DNA of 62,540 nt from Methylococcaceae bacterium (GTDB lineage: Bacteria; Pseudomonadota; Gammaproteobacteria; Methylococcales; Methylomonadaceae). The stretch's first letter is position 1; each line of letters opens with the position of its first letter. Where the stretch lies: the NCBI GenBank assembly GCA_006844585.1, contig SPJM01000346.1, forward strand, positions 1-62,540, given 5' to 3'. Both the position numbers and the translations under genes were made by a program. The notes under the pieces are model-generated. The model had not been told where the DNA came from and did no database searches. It saw nothing but the letters and a program-made list of their open reading frames with translations. Shown piece by piece: positions 54,831-62,283 of this stretch.

Positions 54831-56228
54831 ATGGCTGAACTGACTTTTATCGGCGGGGTAGGTCAGGTGACAGGGTCTTGTCATCTACTGGAAACCGAGC
54901 AGGGGAAGATTCTATTGGATTGCGGGATGTATCAAGGCGGCCGCGAGGCGGATAAAAGGAACGCAGCCGATTTTCCCTTTGACGCCGGAACAATTGATGC
55001 GGTGATTTTATCTCATGCCCATTTAGATCATTGCGGACGTTTACCCCGCTTGTATCAGCAAGGCTTTAGAGGCCGCGTTTATTTAACAGAAGGAAGTTTC
55101 TATTTATTGGACTTAATGTTAAAAGATGCGGCATCTTTGCAAAAACGCGACGTTGCCTGGGAGAATAAACGCCGTGAGCGCAAGGGTAAAAAACCGGTAG
55201 AAGTGCTTTTTACCTTAGAAGATGTCAATGCATTATTAGCTTTACGGCAATCATTTGAATATGGCGTTGAGTTTGATGTCATTCCCGGAGTCAAAGCCAA
55301 GTTTTCTGAGGCCGGGCATATTTTGGGTTCTGCGGTAGTCAGCGTAACTTTAAACGAACATGGCAAGCAAAAAAAGCTGGTGTTTTCAGGTGATTTGGGT
55401 AATCCGAATTCACCTCTGCTACGCGACCCGCAAACCGTGACAGAGGCGGATTTATTACTGCTCGAGTCCACATATGGCGACAGAGATCATAAGCCGCTGG
55501 AACCGACTCTGGATGAATTAAGAATAATTCTACAGCAAGCGATGCAAAGCGGCGGCAATGTTATTATTCCTGCATTTGCAGTAGAGCGCACTCAAGATCT
55601 GATTTACTGGTTGGGAAAGCTTTATCAGCAAGGCGATTTGCTGCAGCAGAAGGTCTATCTGGATAGCCCGATGGCGATCAGCGCCAGTCGAATCTATGAA
55701 CAATATACCTATTTATTCAATAATGATGATCCGGATTTTAAGCGTTTAGCTAAAAAAGGTTGGCAAGCTTGGTTGCCGAATCTGGTTTACAGCGAATCTA
55801 CGGAAGATTCGATGGCGGTAAATCAAATTGATGGCGGGGCAATTATCATTGCAGGTAGCGGTATGTGCACCGGCGGGCGAATTCGCCATCATCTGAAGTA
55901 TAATTTATGGCGTCGCAACGCTCATATCATTATGGTGGGATTTCAAGCGCAGGGTACTTTAGGGCGAGATTTAATCAACGGCAAAAAGAATTTGAATCTA
56001 TTAAGCAGTGAAATCAGAGTGGCGGCTACTATTCATACATTGGGCGGACTCAGCGCTCACGCCGATCAAACACAGCTATTGGCGTGGGCCGGTCAATTTA
56101 ATGAGCCTAAGCCCGATTTATTTTTAGTGCATGGAGAGCAAAATGCCGCATTATCGTTACAGACTAGTTTTCATCGATTGGGCTGGGCGGCTAAAGTTGC
56201 TCAGGAAGGGCAACGAGTTGATTTTTAA
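54831..56228 (+). CDS. metallo-beta-lactamase fold beta-CASP exonuclease
   Basis: A 465-residue MBL/beta-CASP protein. The zinc motif is H62-A-H64-L-D66-H67, followed by GDLGNPNSPLL (later Asp), the beta-CASP insert with YLDSPMAISASRIYE, GGRIRHHLKYNL and a C-terminal HTLGGLSAHADQTQLLAWA with zinc-binding His. FSGDLG and IIAGSGMCTGGR are the family signatures. Related proteins are RNA nucleases (CPSF/RNase J-like). It follows the integration scar 73 bp from the fragment, with ggagg upstream. Substrate unknown; RNA likely by family. Confidence 0.92.
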   Translation: MAELTFIGGVGQVTGSCHLLETEQGKILLDCGMYQGGREADKRNAADFPFDAGTIDAVILSHAHLDHCGRLPRLYQQGFRGRVYLTEGSFYLLDLMLKDAASLQKRDVAWENKRRERKGKKPVEVLFTLEDVNALLALRQSFEYGVEFDVIPGVKAKFSEAGHILGSAVVSVTLNEHGKQKKLVFSGDLGNPNSPLLRDPQTVTEADLLLLESTYGDRDHKPLEPTLDELRIILQQAMQSGGNVIIPAFAVERTQDLIYWLGKLYQQGDLLQQKVYLDSPMAISASRIYEQYTYLFNNDDPDFKRLAKKGWQAWLPNLVYSESTEDSMAVNQIDGGAIIIAGSGMCTGGRIRHHLKYNLWRRNAHIIMVGFQAQGTLGRDLINGKKNLNLLSSEIRVAATIHTLGGLSAHADQTQLLAWAGQFNEPKPDLFLVHGEQNAALSLQTSFHRLGWAAKVAQEGQRVDF

Positions 56229-56245
56229 TGTTAGGGCGCAAATTG

Positions 56246-59200
56246 CTATCGGCTTATCGGGTCGTCTGCAATGGCTGTCGTTGATGTCTCGACAAGATTG
56301 TTTAATTGCTCGGTGATTTCGGCAAAGTCAGCCAGATTTTTTCGAGCGAACTCAATTTGGCCGTTTTGGTAGCTTGAAAATAATTCATTGGCTTGTCGAT
56401 GCATGATTTTATGCATGTTTTCAATTTCCGACTGTCGGTCTTTCTCAAAAATATTCAGTTGTTTGATTTGCTCAATCGACGCTCCGCAATGACATTTTGT
56501 TTCGTTGAGAATCGGCCACTGAATATTGTCTTCCGGAAACGAGCGAATTTTCGACGCAAAATTATGATGCCATTGGCGCAAGGTAAGTTTGAATATTTTG
56601 ATAATGCTTTGTCGTTCATTTAAAGCTGTTTTGGCAAAACTCATCCATTCTTGATAAGCTTCATAGTCGTTTAGCCATTGTTGGAAACCTTCAGGCGGCA
56701 TGGGCTTGGAAATGACATAGCCTTGGGCGAGGTGACAGCCCATTGTTATCAACATTATGCCGTGTTCCCGCGATTCCACGCCTTCAGCAATAACCTGACG
56801 ATTGAAGGCGTCGGCCAAGCCGATCACGCCGTTGATAATGTTGTAGTCATTGGGGTCATCCAGCAAGTCTCTGACAAAACTTTGATCAATTTTAATGGTA
56901 TCCGCCGGTAAGTTTCGTAAATGGGTTAAAGAAGAATAACCGGTGCCGAAATCATCCAATGCTACTTTCACGCCTAATGCTTGTATGCAGGTTTTGATAA
57001 TTCGGCTAATCGATTCAAGATCGCCTAAAGCGCTGCTTTCCAAAATTTCCAGTTGTACCGATTTTGAATCGACATTCGGGAACAACGCCAGCGAGGATTC
57101 CAGGTCGGTAATAAATGAAGAGTGTTGTAAGTGATTTGAAGAAATATTAATACTGACTTCTATATTTATGCCTTGCGTGTTCCAGAAATCCAGTTGTTTC
57201 AAAACCCGGTTGATCACCCAGCGGCCTACTTCTATTTCCAGTTCGCTGCCTTCAATTACCGGTAAAAATTCTAAGGGAGGAATCAGTCCTTTTTTAGGAT
57301 GGTTCCAACGGATCAATGCTTCGGCGCCGTAGACATGGCCGGTGTTCATGTTTACCTTGGGTTGATAATGTAAACTGAATTCATTGTCGATCAGAGCGCG
57401 GTTTATTTCAGTCAGCTTAATATTTTTTTGAATATATAAATGATCTTGTTCAATATTGAATAAATGAAAACGATTGCGGCCGGATAATTTGGCTTGATAC
57501 ATGGCCTGATCGGCATGCCGCATTAAAGTATCCAAGTCGGCGTTATCTCGAGGATAAAAGCTGACCCCGATCGATGCGCTAATGGAAATAGTATGGCCTT
57601 CAAAATTATAGGCTTTGATTAATGAATTTAAGATTCGGTTTAATAGCGTTTCACATTGGGCGTAACCTTCCAGATTGCCCAGTAATAATACAAACTCATC
57701 ACCGCCATGACGAGAAACTGTGTCTTCTTCCCGAATGTTCGATTTAATACGTTTAGCGACCTCAATGAGGAGTTCATCGCCTAATTCATGGCCGTACATA
57801 TCATTAACCGGCTTGAAATTATCCAAATCAAGAAAGCAAACAGCCAGTTCGGTGTGGTTGCGTTTGCATTGCGCCAAGGCTAGATCAAAGCGGTCGGCCA
57901 GCAATACCCGGTTCGGCAATTGGGTCAGCACATCATAATGCGCCATTTGCTCAAGAATTTCTTGTTGCTTTTTGGTTTGGGTGATGTCGGTAAAAATCCC
58001 GATATAATGAGAAGCATTGCCGTTGTCATCGAAAATAGAGGAAATTGATAATAGTTCGGCATATATAGACCCGTCTTTTTTGCGATTCCAAACCTCGCCT
58101 TGCCAATGTCCGTGTTGCCCTAAAGACTCCCACATCTCGGCATAAAAAGCTTTATCATGTTTGCCGGAATTTAAAATGCGCGGATTTTGGTTAATAATTT
58201 CATGCCGTGAATAGCCGGTGATTTTACAAAAAGCCGGGTTGACATCCATGATGTTGCCGTTTGTGTCGGTAATGGTAATGCCTTCATTGGTCTCGTTAAA
58301 TACCCGCGCCGACAACATCAATTGTTCTTCTACATTTTTACGCTCAGTAATGTCCATATGCGTGCCGATCATCCGCAATGGATCATGGTCTTCCGTCCAG
58401 GCGACAATTTTGCCTCGGGTTAATATCCAGATATAGCTGTTATCTTTACATCGGAGGCGATATTCATTTTCATAGCTTCCGGCGTCATGGTTCAGGTAAC
58501 GATTTAATTGGATATACACCCGGTCTCTATCCTCAGGGTGAATGCGTTTATCCCATTCGGATAAATCGTTATTGAGTTCATGTTCTTGATAACCCAGCAT
58601 TTCCTTAAAGCGACTAGAGAAATAGATTTCGTTGGAAGTGAGGTTCCAGTCCCAAACGCCTTCCTGACTACCTTCTAATGCAAATTGCCAGCGTTCTTCA
58701 CTCTTAGTTAATTCTTTGGTGCGGGCGCGGAATAATTGTTCAGCGCGCAGAGTGCGGCTGGTCAACATCAATAAGCCGATGGCAATCAGGCTGGCGATGA
58801 TCAAGCCGCCTAACAATATCCCCCCAGTTTTGTCAGCAATTTGAATGGGAACGATTTTTTCTAATTGAAAAAAACTGAAAATCAAAATATAAAAAATTAA
58901 TAAAGGATAGGCGACGAGTTGTCTGCGGTTATGCCAGCTATTACCCGGTTTATTGATAAATGTGAGCACAATGGGGGTGAAAATAATGATCCCGAAAATA
59001 TTGCCTAGCCATTTAATTGCCCAAAAGCTATGCAGAAGATTGGCGTCAATCGCCCCGATAAAATAATGAGATGCCGTATTAATGGTTGGCGCTACCATGC
59101 TGCTAATTAACGCCCCGTAAAAGAAAAAATAAAATATTTTTCGGTCTTCAATTAACGGGTCGTTTTTACCGATGATCCGATTGATTAAAAAAGCGCCGAA

Positions 59201-59515
59201 AGAAGCTTGCAAGCAGGCGCCTACGGCGATGATAACGCCGAATGCTAATGACTGCTCTAAAGTCAATGCGGGTAGCGTGTTGAGTAATAAATAAAACTCC
59301 AGTGAAAATGCGCCGATTAATAAGCCGAGCAGGATAGATGCGCCATAGACTAGAAACGCCGCCAATGCTAAACCGGCAGTCGGCCAAATTAGACTAGCCT
59401 GACTGGATTCAACAAACAATAAAAGACCGAACCAGCCTAAAACAAAATAACTGCAGCCGATCAGTAGATTAGTTTTGAAAAAACTAACTGTTTTGTTGAA
59501 TGGGTAATTTAGCAA
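56246..59515 (-). CDS. MASE1-PAS-PAS-GGDEF-EAL protein with C-terminal CZB-like domain
   Basis: A 1089-residue membrane signalling protein: MASE1 sensor with ~8 helices (1-260), two PAS/PAC units (~275-395 and ~400-520), GGDEF at 604-608 (RHGGDEF, with an I-site R595-E-E-D598), and an EAL domain starting at E732-A-L. The last ~120 residues resemble the chemoreceptor zinc-binding (CZB) domain: H983/H984, C1008 or C1010, H1035 and H1039, where C1008 and the two following histidines have the 27 and 4 spacing of known CZB domains. Both GGDEF and EAL motifs look intact, so it may make or degrade c-di-GMP, with zinc, redox or O2 input. A single gene, facing the beta-CASP gene tail-to-tail. Confidence 0.88.
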   Translation of the reverse strand: MLNYPFNKTVSFFKTNLLIGCSYFVLGWFGLLLFVESSQASLIWPTAGLALAAFLVYGASILLGLLIGAFSLEFYLLLNTLPALTLEQSLAFGVIIAVGACLQASFGAFLINRIIGKNDPLIEDRKIFYFFFYGALISSMVAPTINTASHYFIGAIDANLLHSFWAIKWLGNIFGIIIFTPIVLTFINKPGNSWHNRRQLVAYPLLIFYILIFSFFQLEKIVPIQIADKTGGILLGGLIIASLIAIGLLMLTSRTLRAEQLFRARTKELTKSEERWQFALEGSQEGVWDWNLTSNEIYFSSRFKEMLGYQEHELNNDLSEWDKRIHPEDRDRVYIQLNRYLNHDAGSYENEYRLRCKDNSYIWILTRGKIVAWTEDHDPLRMIGTHMDITERKNVEEQLMLSARVFNETNEGITITDTNGNIMDVNPAFCKITGYSRHEIINQNPRILNSGKHDKAFYAEMWESLGQHGHWQGEVWNRKKDGSIYAELLSISSIFDDNGNASHYIGIFTDITQTKKQQEILEQMAHYDVLTQLPNRVLLADRFDLALAQCKRNHTELAVCFLDLDNFKPVNDMYGHELGDELLIEVAKRIKSNIREEDTVSRHGGDEFVLLLGNLEGYAQCETLLNRILNSLIKAYNFEGHTISISASIGVSFYPRDNADLDTLMRHADQAMYQAKLSGRNRFHLFNIEQDHLYIQKNIKLTEINRALIDNEFSLHYQPKVNMNTGHVYGAEALIRWNHPKKGLIPPLEFLPVIEGSELEIEVGRWVINRVLKQLDFWNTQGINIEVSINISSNHLQHSSFITDLESSLALFPNVDSKSVQLEILESSALGDLESISRIIKTCIQALGVKVALDDFGTGYSSLTHLRNLPADTIKIDQSFVRDLLDDPNDYNIINGVIGLADAFNRQVIAEGVESREHGIMLITMGCHLAQGYVISKPMPPEGFQQWLNDYEAYQEWMSFAKTALNERQSIIKIFKLTLRQWHHNFASKIRSFPEDNIQWPILNETKCHCGASIEQIKQLNIFEKDRQSEIENMHKIMHRQANELFSSYQNGQIEFARKNLADFAEITEQLNNLVETSTTAIADDPISR

Positions 59516-59969
59516 AATTTAATGCGAATCTAAATGATTAAAACTATAGGCAGCAATAAGTATAAAAAGTTACCAGGAAAATTGTCTTAGTCCGGCTTTT
59601 CAAAACCACAGGCTGTTTTAATTGCGAAATTAATGTAAATGGATGCTTACATGCCATTTCAATTGTAGTTCATAACAAAATTTACACAGAATTAATTAAA
59701 GGACTATTTTTAGGAATAAAAATAAAAATGTGCGCGATACTAGGACAAACTCGGAATTTCATCTAAGCTTTAGTCAGGAATGGGAATTTTATAACTTATG
59801 CATTCTGACTTGCCGTTTTGTCCGGCTTCGGCGTTGCGAAAACAGTTACATAGTTCACTATGCGCCTGTTTCCGCGGCTTGAAGCCAAACAAAAATCCTG
59901 CGCCATAATGCATAAGTTATTTCATCCCCATTCCTTAACCAAAAAAAGTCTAAATTTCCCAGGTGGATT
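59516..59969. other. 454-bp divergent intergenic region
   Basis: Carries the start-side regulatory DNA of the MASE1 gene (minus strand), an AT-rich stretch of about 250 bp without visible motifs, and the fourth palindromic element (59776-59935), which ends 34 bp before the next plus-strand start codon. Confidence 0.5.
59776..59935 (+). repeat. palindromic element, copy R4 (160 bp)
   Basis: Fourth copy, two bases longer than the others: one extra base in each outer arm. Termini aggaatggg / ccccattcct, outer stem aacttatgcattctg against cataatgcataagtt, second stem tttgtccggcttcgg against cttgaagccaaacaaa, and the core cagttacatagttcactatgcgcctg. The conserved blocks are shared with R1-R3 while the arm words differ completely from them. 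Confidence 0.85.
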
Positions 59970-60593
59970 ATGAACACCATGAAAGTTAATAACGCTAAAT
60001 CACATTTTGTCGCTGTTGCCTCTATTGCCGCGGAACTGAGCGCGGTGATGGAAGTGGCTAAAGAAATTTCATTAGCCGCTGCAAATGCTAAAGCGATCGC
60101 TTTTAGAGCCGGCGAAAAAGCTAAAGGATTCCAGCCCATTACCGATTTTATTAATGAATTAGCAAAAGAGACGATTGAATTGGTCAATGATATTAACCAA
60201 CATGCTTTCAGGCTATATCAATTAACGGTAAATGAACACCGGATGAGCGGGGCTTATTATAAATTTGAACAAGTCGCGCAAAATTCAACCAAAATGCACT
60301 ATGCGAGCTCGTTAACCAAGCCGTTGAATCGAGCAAAAATTAATATGTTGGAATGCAGAAAAGAATTTAACCAAAGTTTGAGCCGGTTATTAGAACAATT
60401 GGCTGAAGTGATGCATCCGGCCAGAGCGGCCAGAGTGATTGCCGCTAACTCGCGTATTGAAGCCTCGCAAGCGGGAGAATATCTACAAGGTCTACAAGCT
60501 GTTGCGGAAAGTGTTGATCACGCCGCGCAAGTCATCCATGAAAAAGTTCAAAAATGTCGTAGCGCCTTAAGCGTTATCAATTTGGACAGCTAA
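59970..60593 (+). CDS. short helical protein with two chemoreceptor-tip-like segments
   Basis: A 207-residue cytoplasmic, nearly all-helical protein without membrane segments. Residues 34-56 (SLAAANAKAIAFRAGEKAKG) and 155-180 (RVIAANSRIEASQAGEYLQG) each resemble the hairpin tip of methyl-accepting chemotaxis proteins ([19 protein letters not shown]), including the A-x-N and xAGExxxG pattern. Between them is a ~100-residue linker with a TKMHY and a histidine-rich turn. It lacks most residues of a full receptor. It is followed 32 bp later by a di-iron ODP-type gene. The function is unknown; a role in signalling is inferred. Confidence 0.68.
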   Translation: MNTMKVNNAKSHFVAVASIAAELSAVMEVAKEISLAAANAKAIAFRAGEKAKGFQPITDFINELAKETIELVNDINQHAFRLYQLTVNEHRMSGAYYKFEQVAQNSTKMHYASSLTKPLNRAKINMLECRKEFNQSLSRLLEQLAEVMHPARAARVIAANSRIEASQAGEYLQGLQAVAESVDHAAQVIHEKVQKCRSALSVINLDS

Positions 60594-60625
60594 TTAAAAC
60601 TTTACGCAGATAGGGTAGAAGCGCA

Positions 60626-61360
60626 ATGAAAATTACCAAAATTTACGAAGGAGCGTACCAATGGATAATGTATGGACGCGACCCAAATAAGCCCGAAAAG
60701 ATTATTGACACCAACCAATATGCGGTTAGGACTAAAAAAAGATGTTTGCTGATTGATCCGGGAGGCGTGGAACTGTTTGCGCCCATGTTGTCGGCTGTAT
60801 TGCATGATGCGCCGGTAGAAGAAATAACTGATTTATTCGCTTCCCATCAGGATCCCGATATTATTTCTTCACTAGGCTTATGGGATCAAGCCCTACCCAA
60901 CGCCAAGCTCCATGCTTCCGGTTTATGGGAAGGGTTCCTTAGACATTTTGGTTGTGAAAATATTGAATATATCCCAATCGCTGACAACGGTGGGGTCATT
61001 AGTTTGGATAACGTTGAAATTCAAATTGTACCGGCTCATTATCTTCACGCCTCAGCGAATTTTCATTTATACGACCCTGAAGCGAAAATTTTTATGTCAG
61101 GTGATGTCGGCGCTGCTCTTGAACCCGCTGGAGTTCCCGTTTTCGTTGAAGATTTTGACTCGCATATCGAAAAAATGCGTTTTTTCCACCAGCGTTGGAT
61201 GCCATCCGAACAAGCTAAAAGAGTTTGGATCGATAAAGTAAGAGATTTGGAGATTGACATTTTAGCGCCCCAACATGGTAGAATGTTCCAAGGTGATGAT
61301 GTAAAAAGATTTTTAGACTGGTTTGAAGGCTTGCAAATTGGTATGGCGATTAAAAATTAA
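60626..61360 (+). CDS. oxygen-binding di-iron protein of the flavodiiron MBL family (ODP-like)
   Basis: A 244-residue MBL-fold protein lacking a flavodoxin domain. The di-iron ligand set of flavodiiron proteins can be read as H74, D76, D78, H138, D160 and H217 (in SHQDPD, PAHYLHAS, SGDVGAA and APQHGRM). Stand-alone ODP proteins of this type act as O2/iron sensors; in Treponema denticola one is associated with a cytosolic chemoreceptor. Here it follows a protein with chemoreceptor-tip-like segments by 32 bp, so an O2-sensing pair is plausible. It lacks the flavin partner needed for O2/NO reduction. Confidence 0.82.
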   Translation: MKITKIYEGAYQWIMYGRDPNKPEKIIDTNQYAVRTKKRCLLIDPGGVELFAPMLSAVLHDAPVEEITDLFASHQDPDIISSLGLWDQALPNAKLHASGLWEGFLRHFGCENIEYIPIADNGGVISLDNVEIQIVPAHYLHASANFHLYDPEAKIFMSGDVGAALEPAGVPVFVEDFDSHIEKMRFFHQRWMPSEQAKRVWIDKVRDLEIDILAPQHGRMFQGDDVKRFLDWFEGLQIGMAIKN

Positions 61361-61378
61361 AGATTTTTTAAAAAATAC

Positions 61379-61406
61379 TTGCCTTATAAATAAAATCCTT
61401 TATAAT
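61379..61406 (+). promoter_or_regulatory. sigma70 promoter of tRNA-Lys
   Basis: TTGCCT (61379-61384) is 16 bp upstream of TATAAT (61401-61406); transcription would start about 8 bp before the tRNA. Both boxes fit, the -35 with two substitutions. Confidence 0.65.
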
Positions 61407-61420
61407 AGTAATTCTTTGTC

Positions 61421-61496
61421 GGGTCGTTAGCTCAGCTGGTAGAGCACCGCACTTTTAATGCGATGGTCGAGCGTTCGAATCGCTCACGACCCACCA
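61421..61496 (+). tRNA. tRNA-Lys (anticodon UUU)
   Basis: Standard 76-base cloverleaf: acceptor gggtcgt / acgaccc, anticodon loop cttttaa with TTT, T-loop ttcgaat, encoded CCA. All stems pair normally. Followed by a terminator-like stem and integration debris. Confidence 0.96.
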
Positions 61497-61514
61497 TTTA
61501 ATTCTAAATGAATC

Positions 61515-61548
61515 AAGCAGTTATCATTAATTTGAGGCTGCTTTTTTT
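61515..61548 (+). terminator. terminator after tRNA-Lys
   Basis: A short stem aagcag / ctgctt across a 17-base loop, followed by a seven-T run. Weak stem but a clean T tract 20 bases after the tRNA. Confidence 0.5.
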
Positions 61549-61568
61549 ATGCTTGGCGCTTTATCAAT

Positions 61569-61671
<103 letters not shown>

Positions 61672-61759
61672 CCCGTTCGGCTTTGCGTAATACAGCTCTA
61701 ATTAAAGCCGTGATACGATTAACTCGACTGAGTTCAGCCTGTTTAGATTTTTTTTCTAA
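61672..61759 (-). pseudogene. tyrosine integrase core-binding fragment
   Basis: Read on the minus strand, this piece gives KKSKQAELSRVNRITALIRA followed by VLRKAER. It resembles the core-binding domain of tyrosine recombinases, where a sequence like ATVNRYLALLRAILRKAEREW is common. Only ~29 residues remain; the heptamer repeat adjoins its C-terminal side. Assigned on sequence resemblance alone, so moderate confidence. Together with tRNA-Lys it suggests a former integration site. Confidence 0.5.
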
Positions 61760-61764
61760 GCTGA

Positions 61765-61911
61765 TCCAGTATCAAAAAAATTTACTATTTATGGCGACCA
61801 TATCTGAAAGATCCAAAAGATGACTTGGTATTAGAAGTTGCTGTGGAGTCACAAAGTAAATATATCATTACGCATAACAAATGCGATTTCAAAAATTGTA
61901 ATAAATTTGGG
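61765..61911 (+). pseudogene. PIN-domain toxin, C-terminal fragment
   Basis: An open frame of 49 codons without start reading IKKIYYLWRPYLKDPKDDLV then LEVAVESQSKYIITHNKCDF. It matches the C-terminal half of the COG1569-type PIN toxin family (WRPxLKDPxDDMVLExA, IVTHNxxDF with the acidic site). It has lost its N-terminal half upstream (a stop at 61762 and no start) and is cut at codon 49, just before the IS1-like sequence. It would have been an RNase of a toxin-antitoxin pair. Confidence 0.75.
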
Positions 61912-61965
61912 TGGTGGGTCGAATTTGTAGATTTCTGGTATACTCAAAACCTATGCTATCAAATA

Positions 61966-62283
61966 ATCCATTGTCCTTATTGTGACGATACTAAAATAAC
62001 CAAATCTGGAAAAAGTAGTACCGGTACACAACGCTATTTTCGCCAGAATACCGAATGCGAAACCAAGACATTTCAACTTGACTATCAGTATAAAGCCTGT
62101 GAAGCAGGCATGACAGAAAAAATAGTTGAAATGGATATTAATGCCACCGGCGTTAGAGACACCGCTCGTGTTCTTAAAATTAACCAGAACACCGTTATCA
62201 ATACGTTAAAAAAAAAGAAAACAGCATTGTTCAGGTTAATCCAAACTGTCAAATTCCAACAGCTGATGCTGAAGCTCATGTAG
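61966..62283 (+). pseudogene. IS1 InsA-like ORF, non-canonical start and damaged zinc knuckle
   Basis: IS1-family InsA segment, about 105 codons up to TAG at 62281-62283. It is joined in frame to the upstream PIN fragment, giving a chimeric ORF of 152 codons from 61825 that does not reflect one gene. InsA normally is the DNA-binding part and repressor. The frame continues to a helix-turn-helix (VRDTARVLKINQNTVINTLKKKK). Confidence 0.78.

Noticed and set aside
54461-61507. The 54.4-61.5 kb segment as one island between two identical attachment sites
   Set aside because: Both tRNAs are followed by ccaccatttaat, but six of the twelve bases are the ordinary CCA end and its neighbours, so the shared part is too short. 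The integrase fragments are on opposite strands and may come from different elements.
61825-62283. A single protein of 152 residues from 61825 to 62283
   Set aside because: It is PIN-toxin sequence fused by chance, in frame, to IS1 InsA sequence across an insertion point near 61910.
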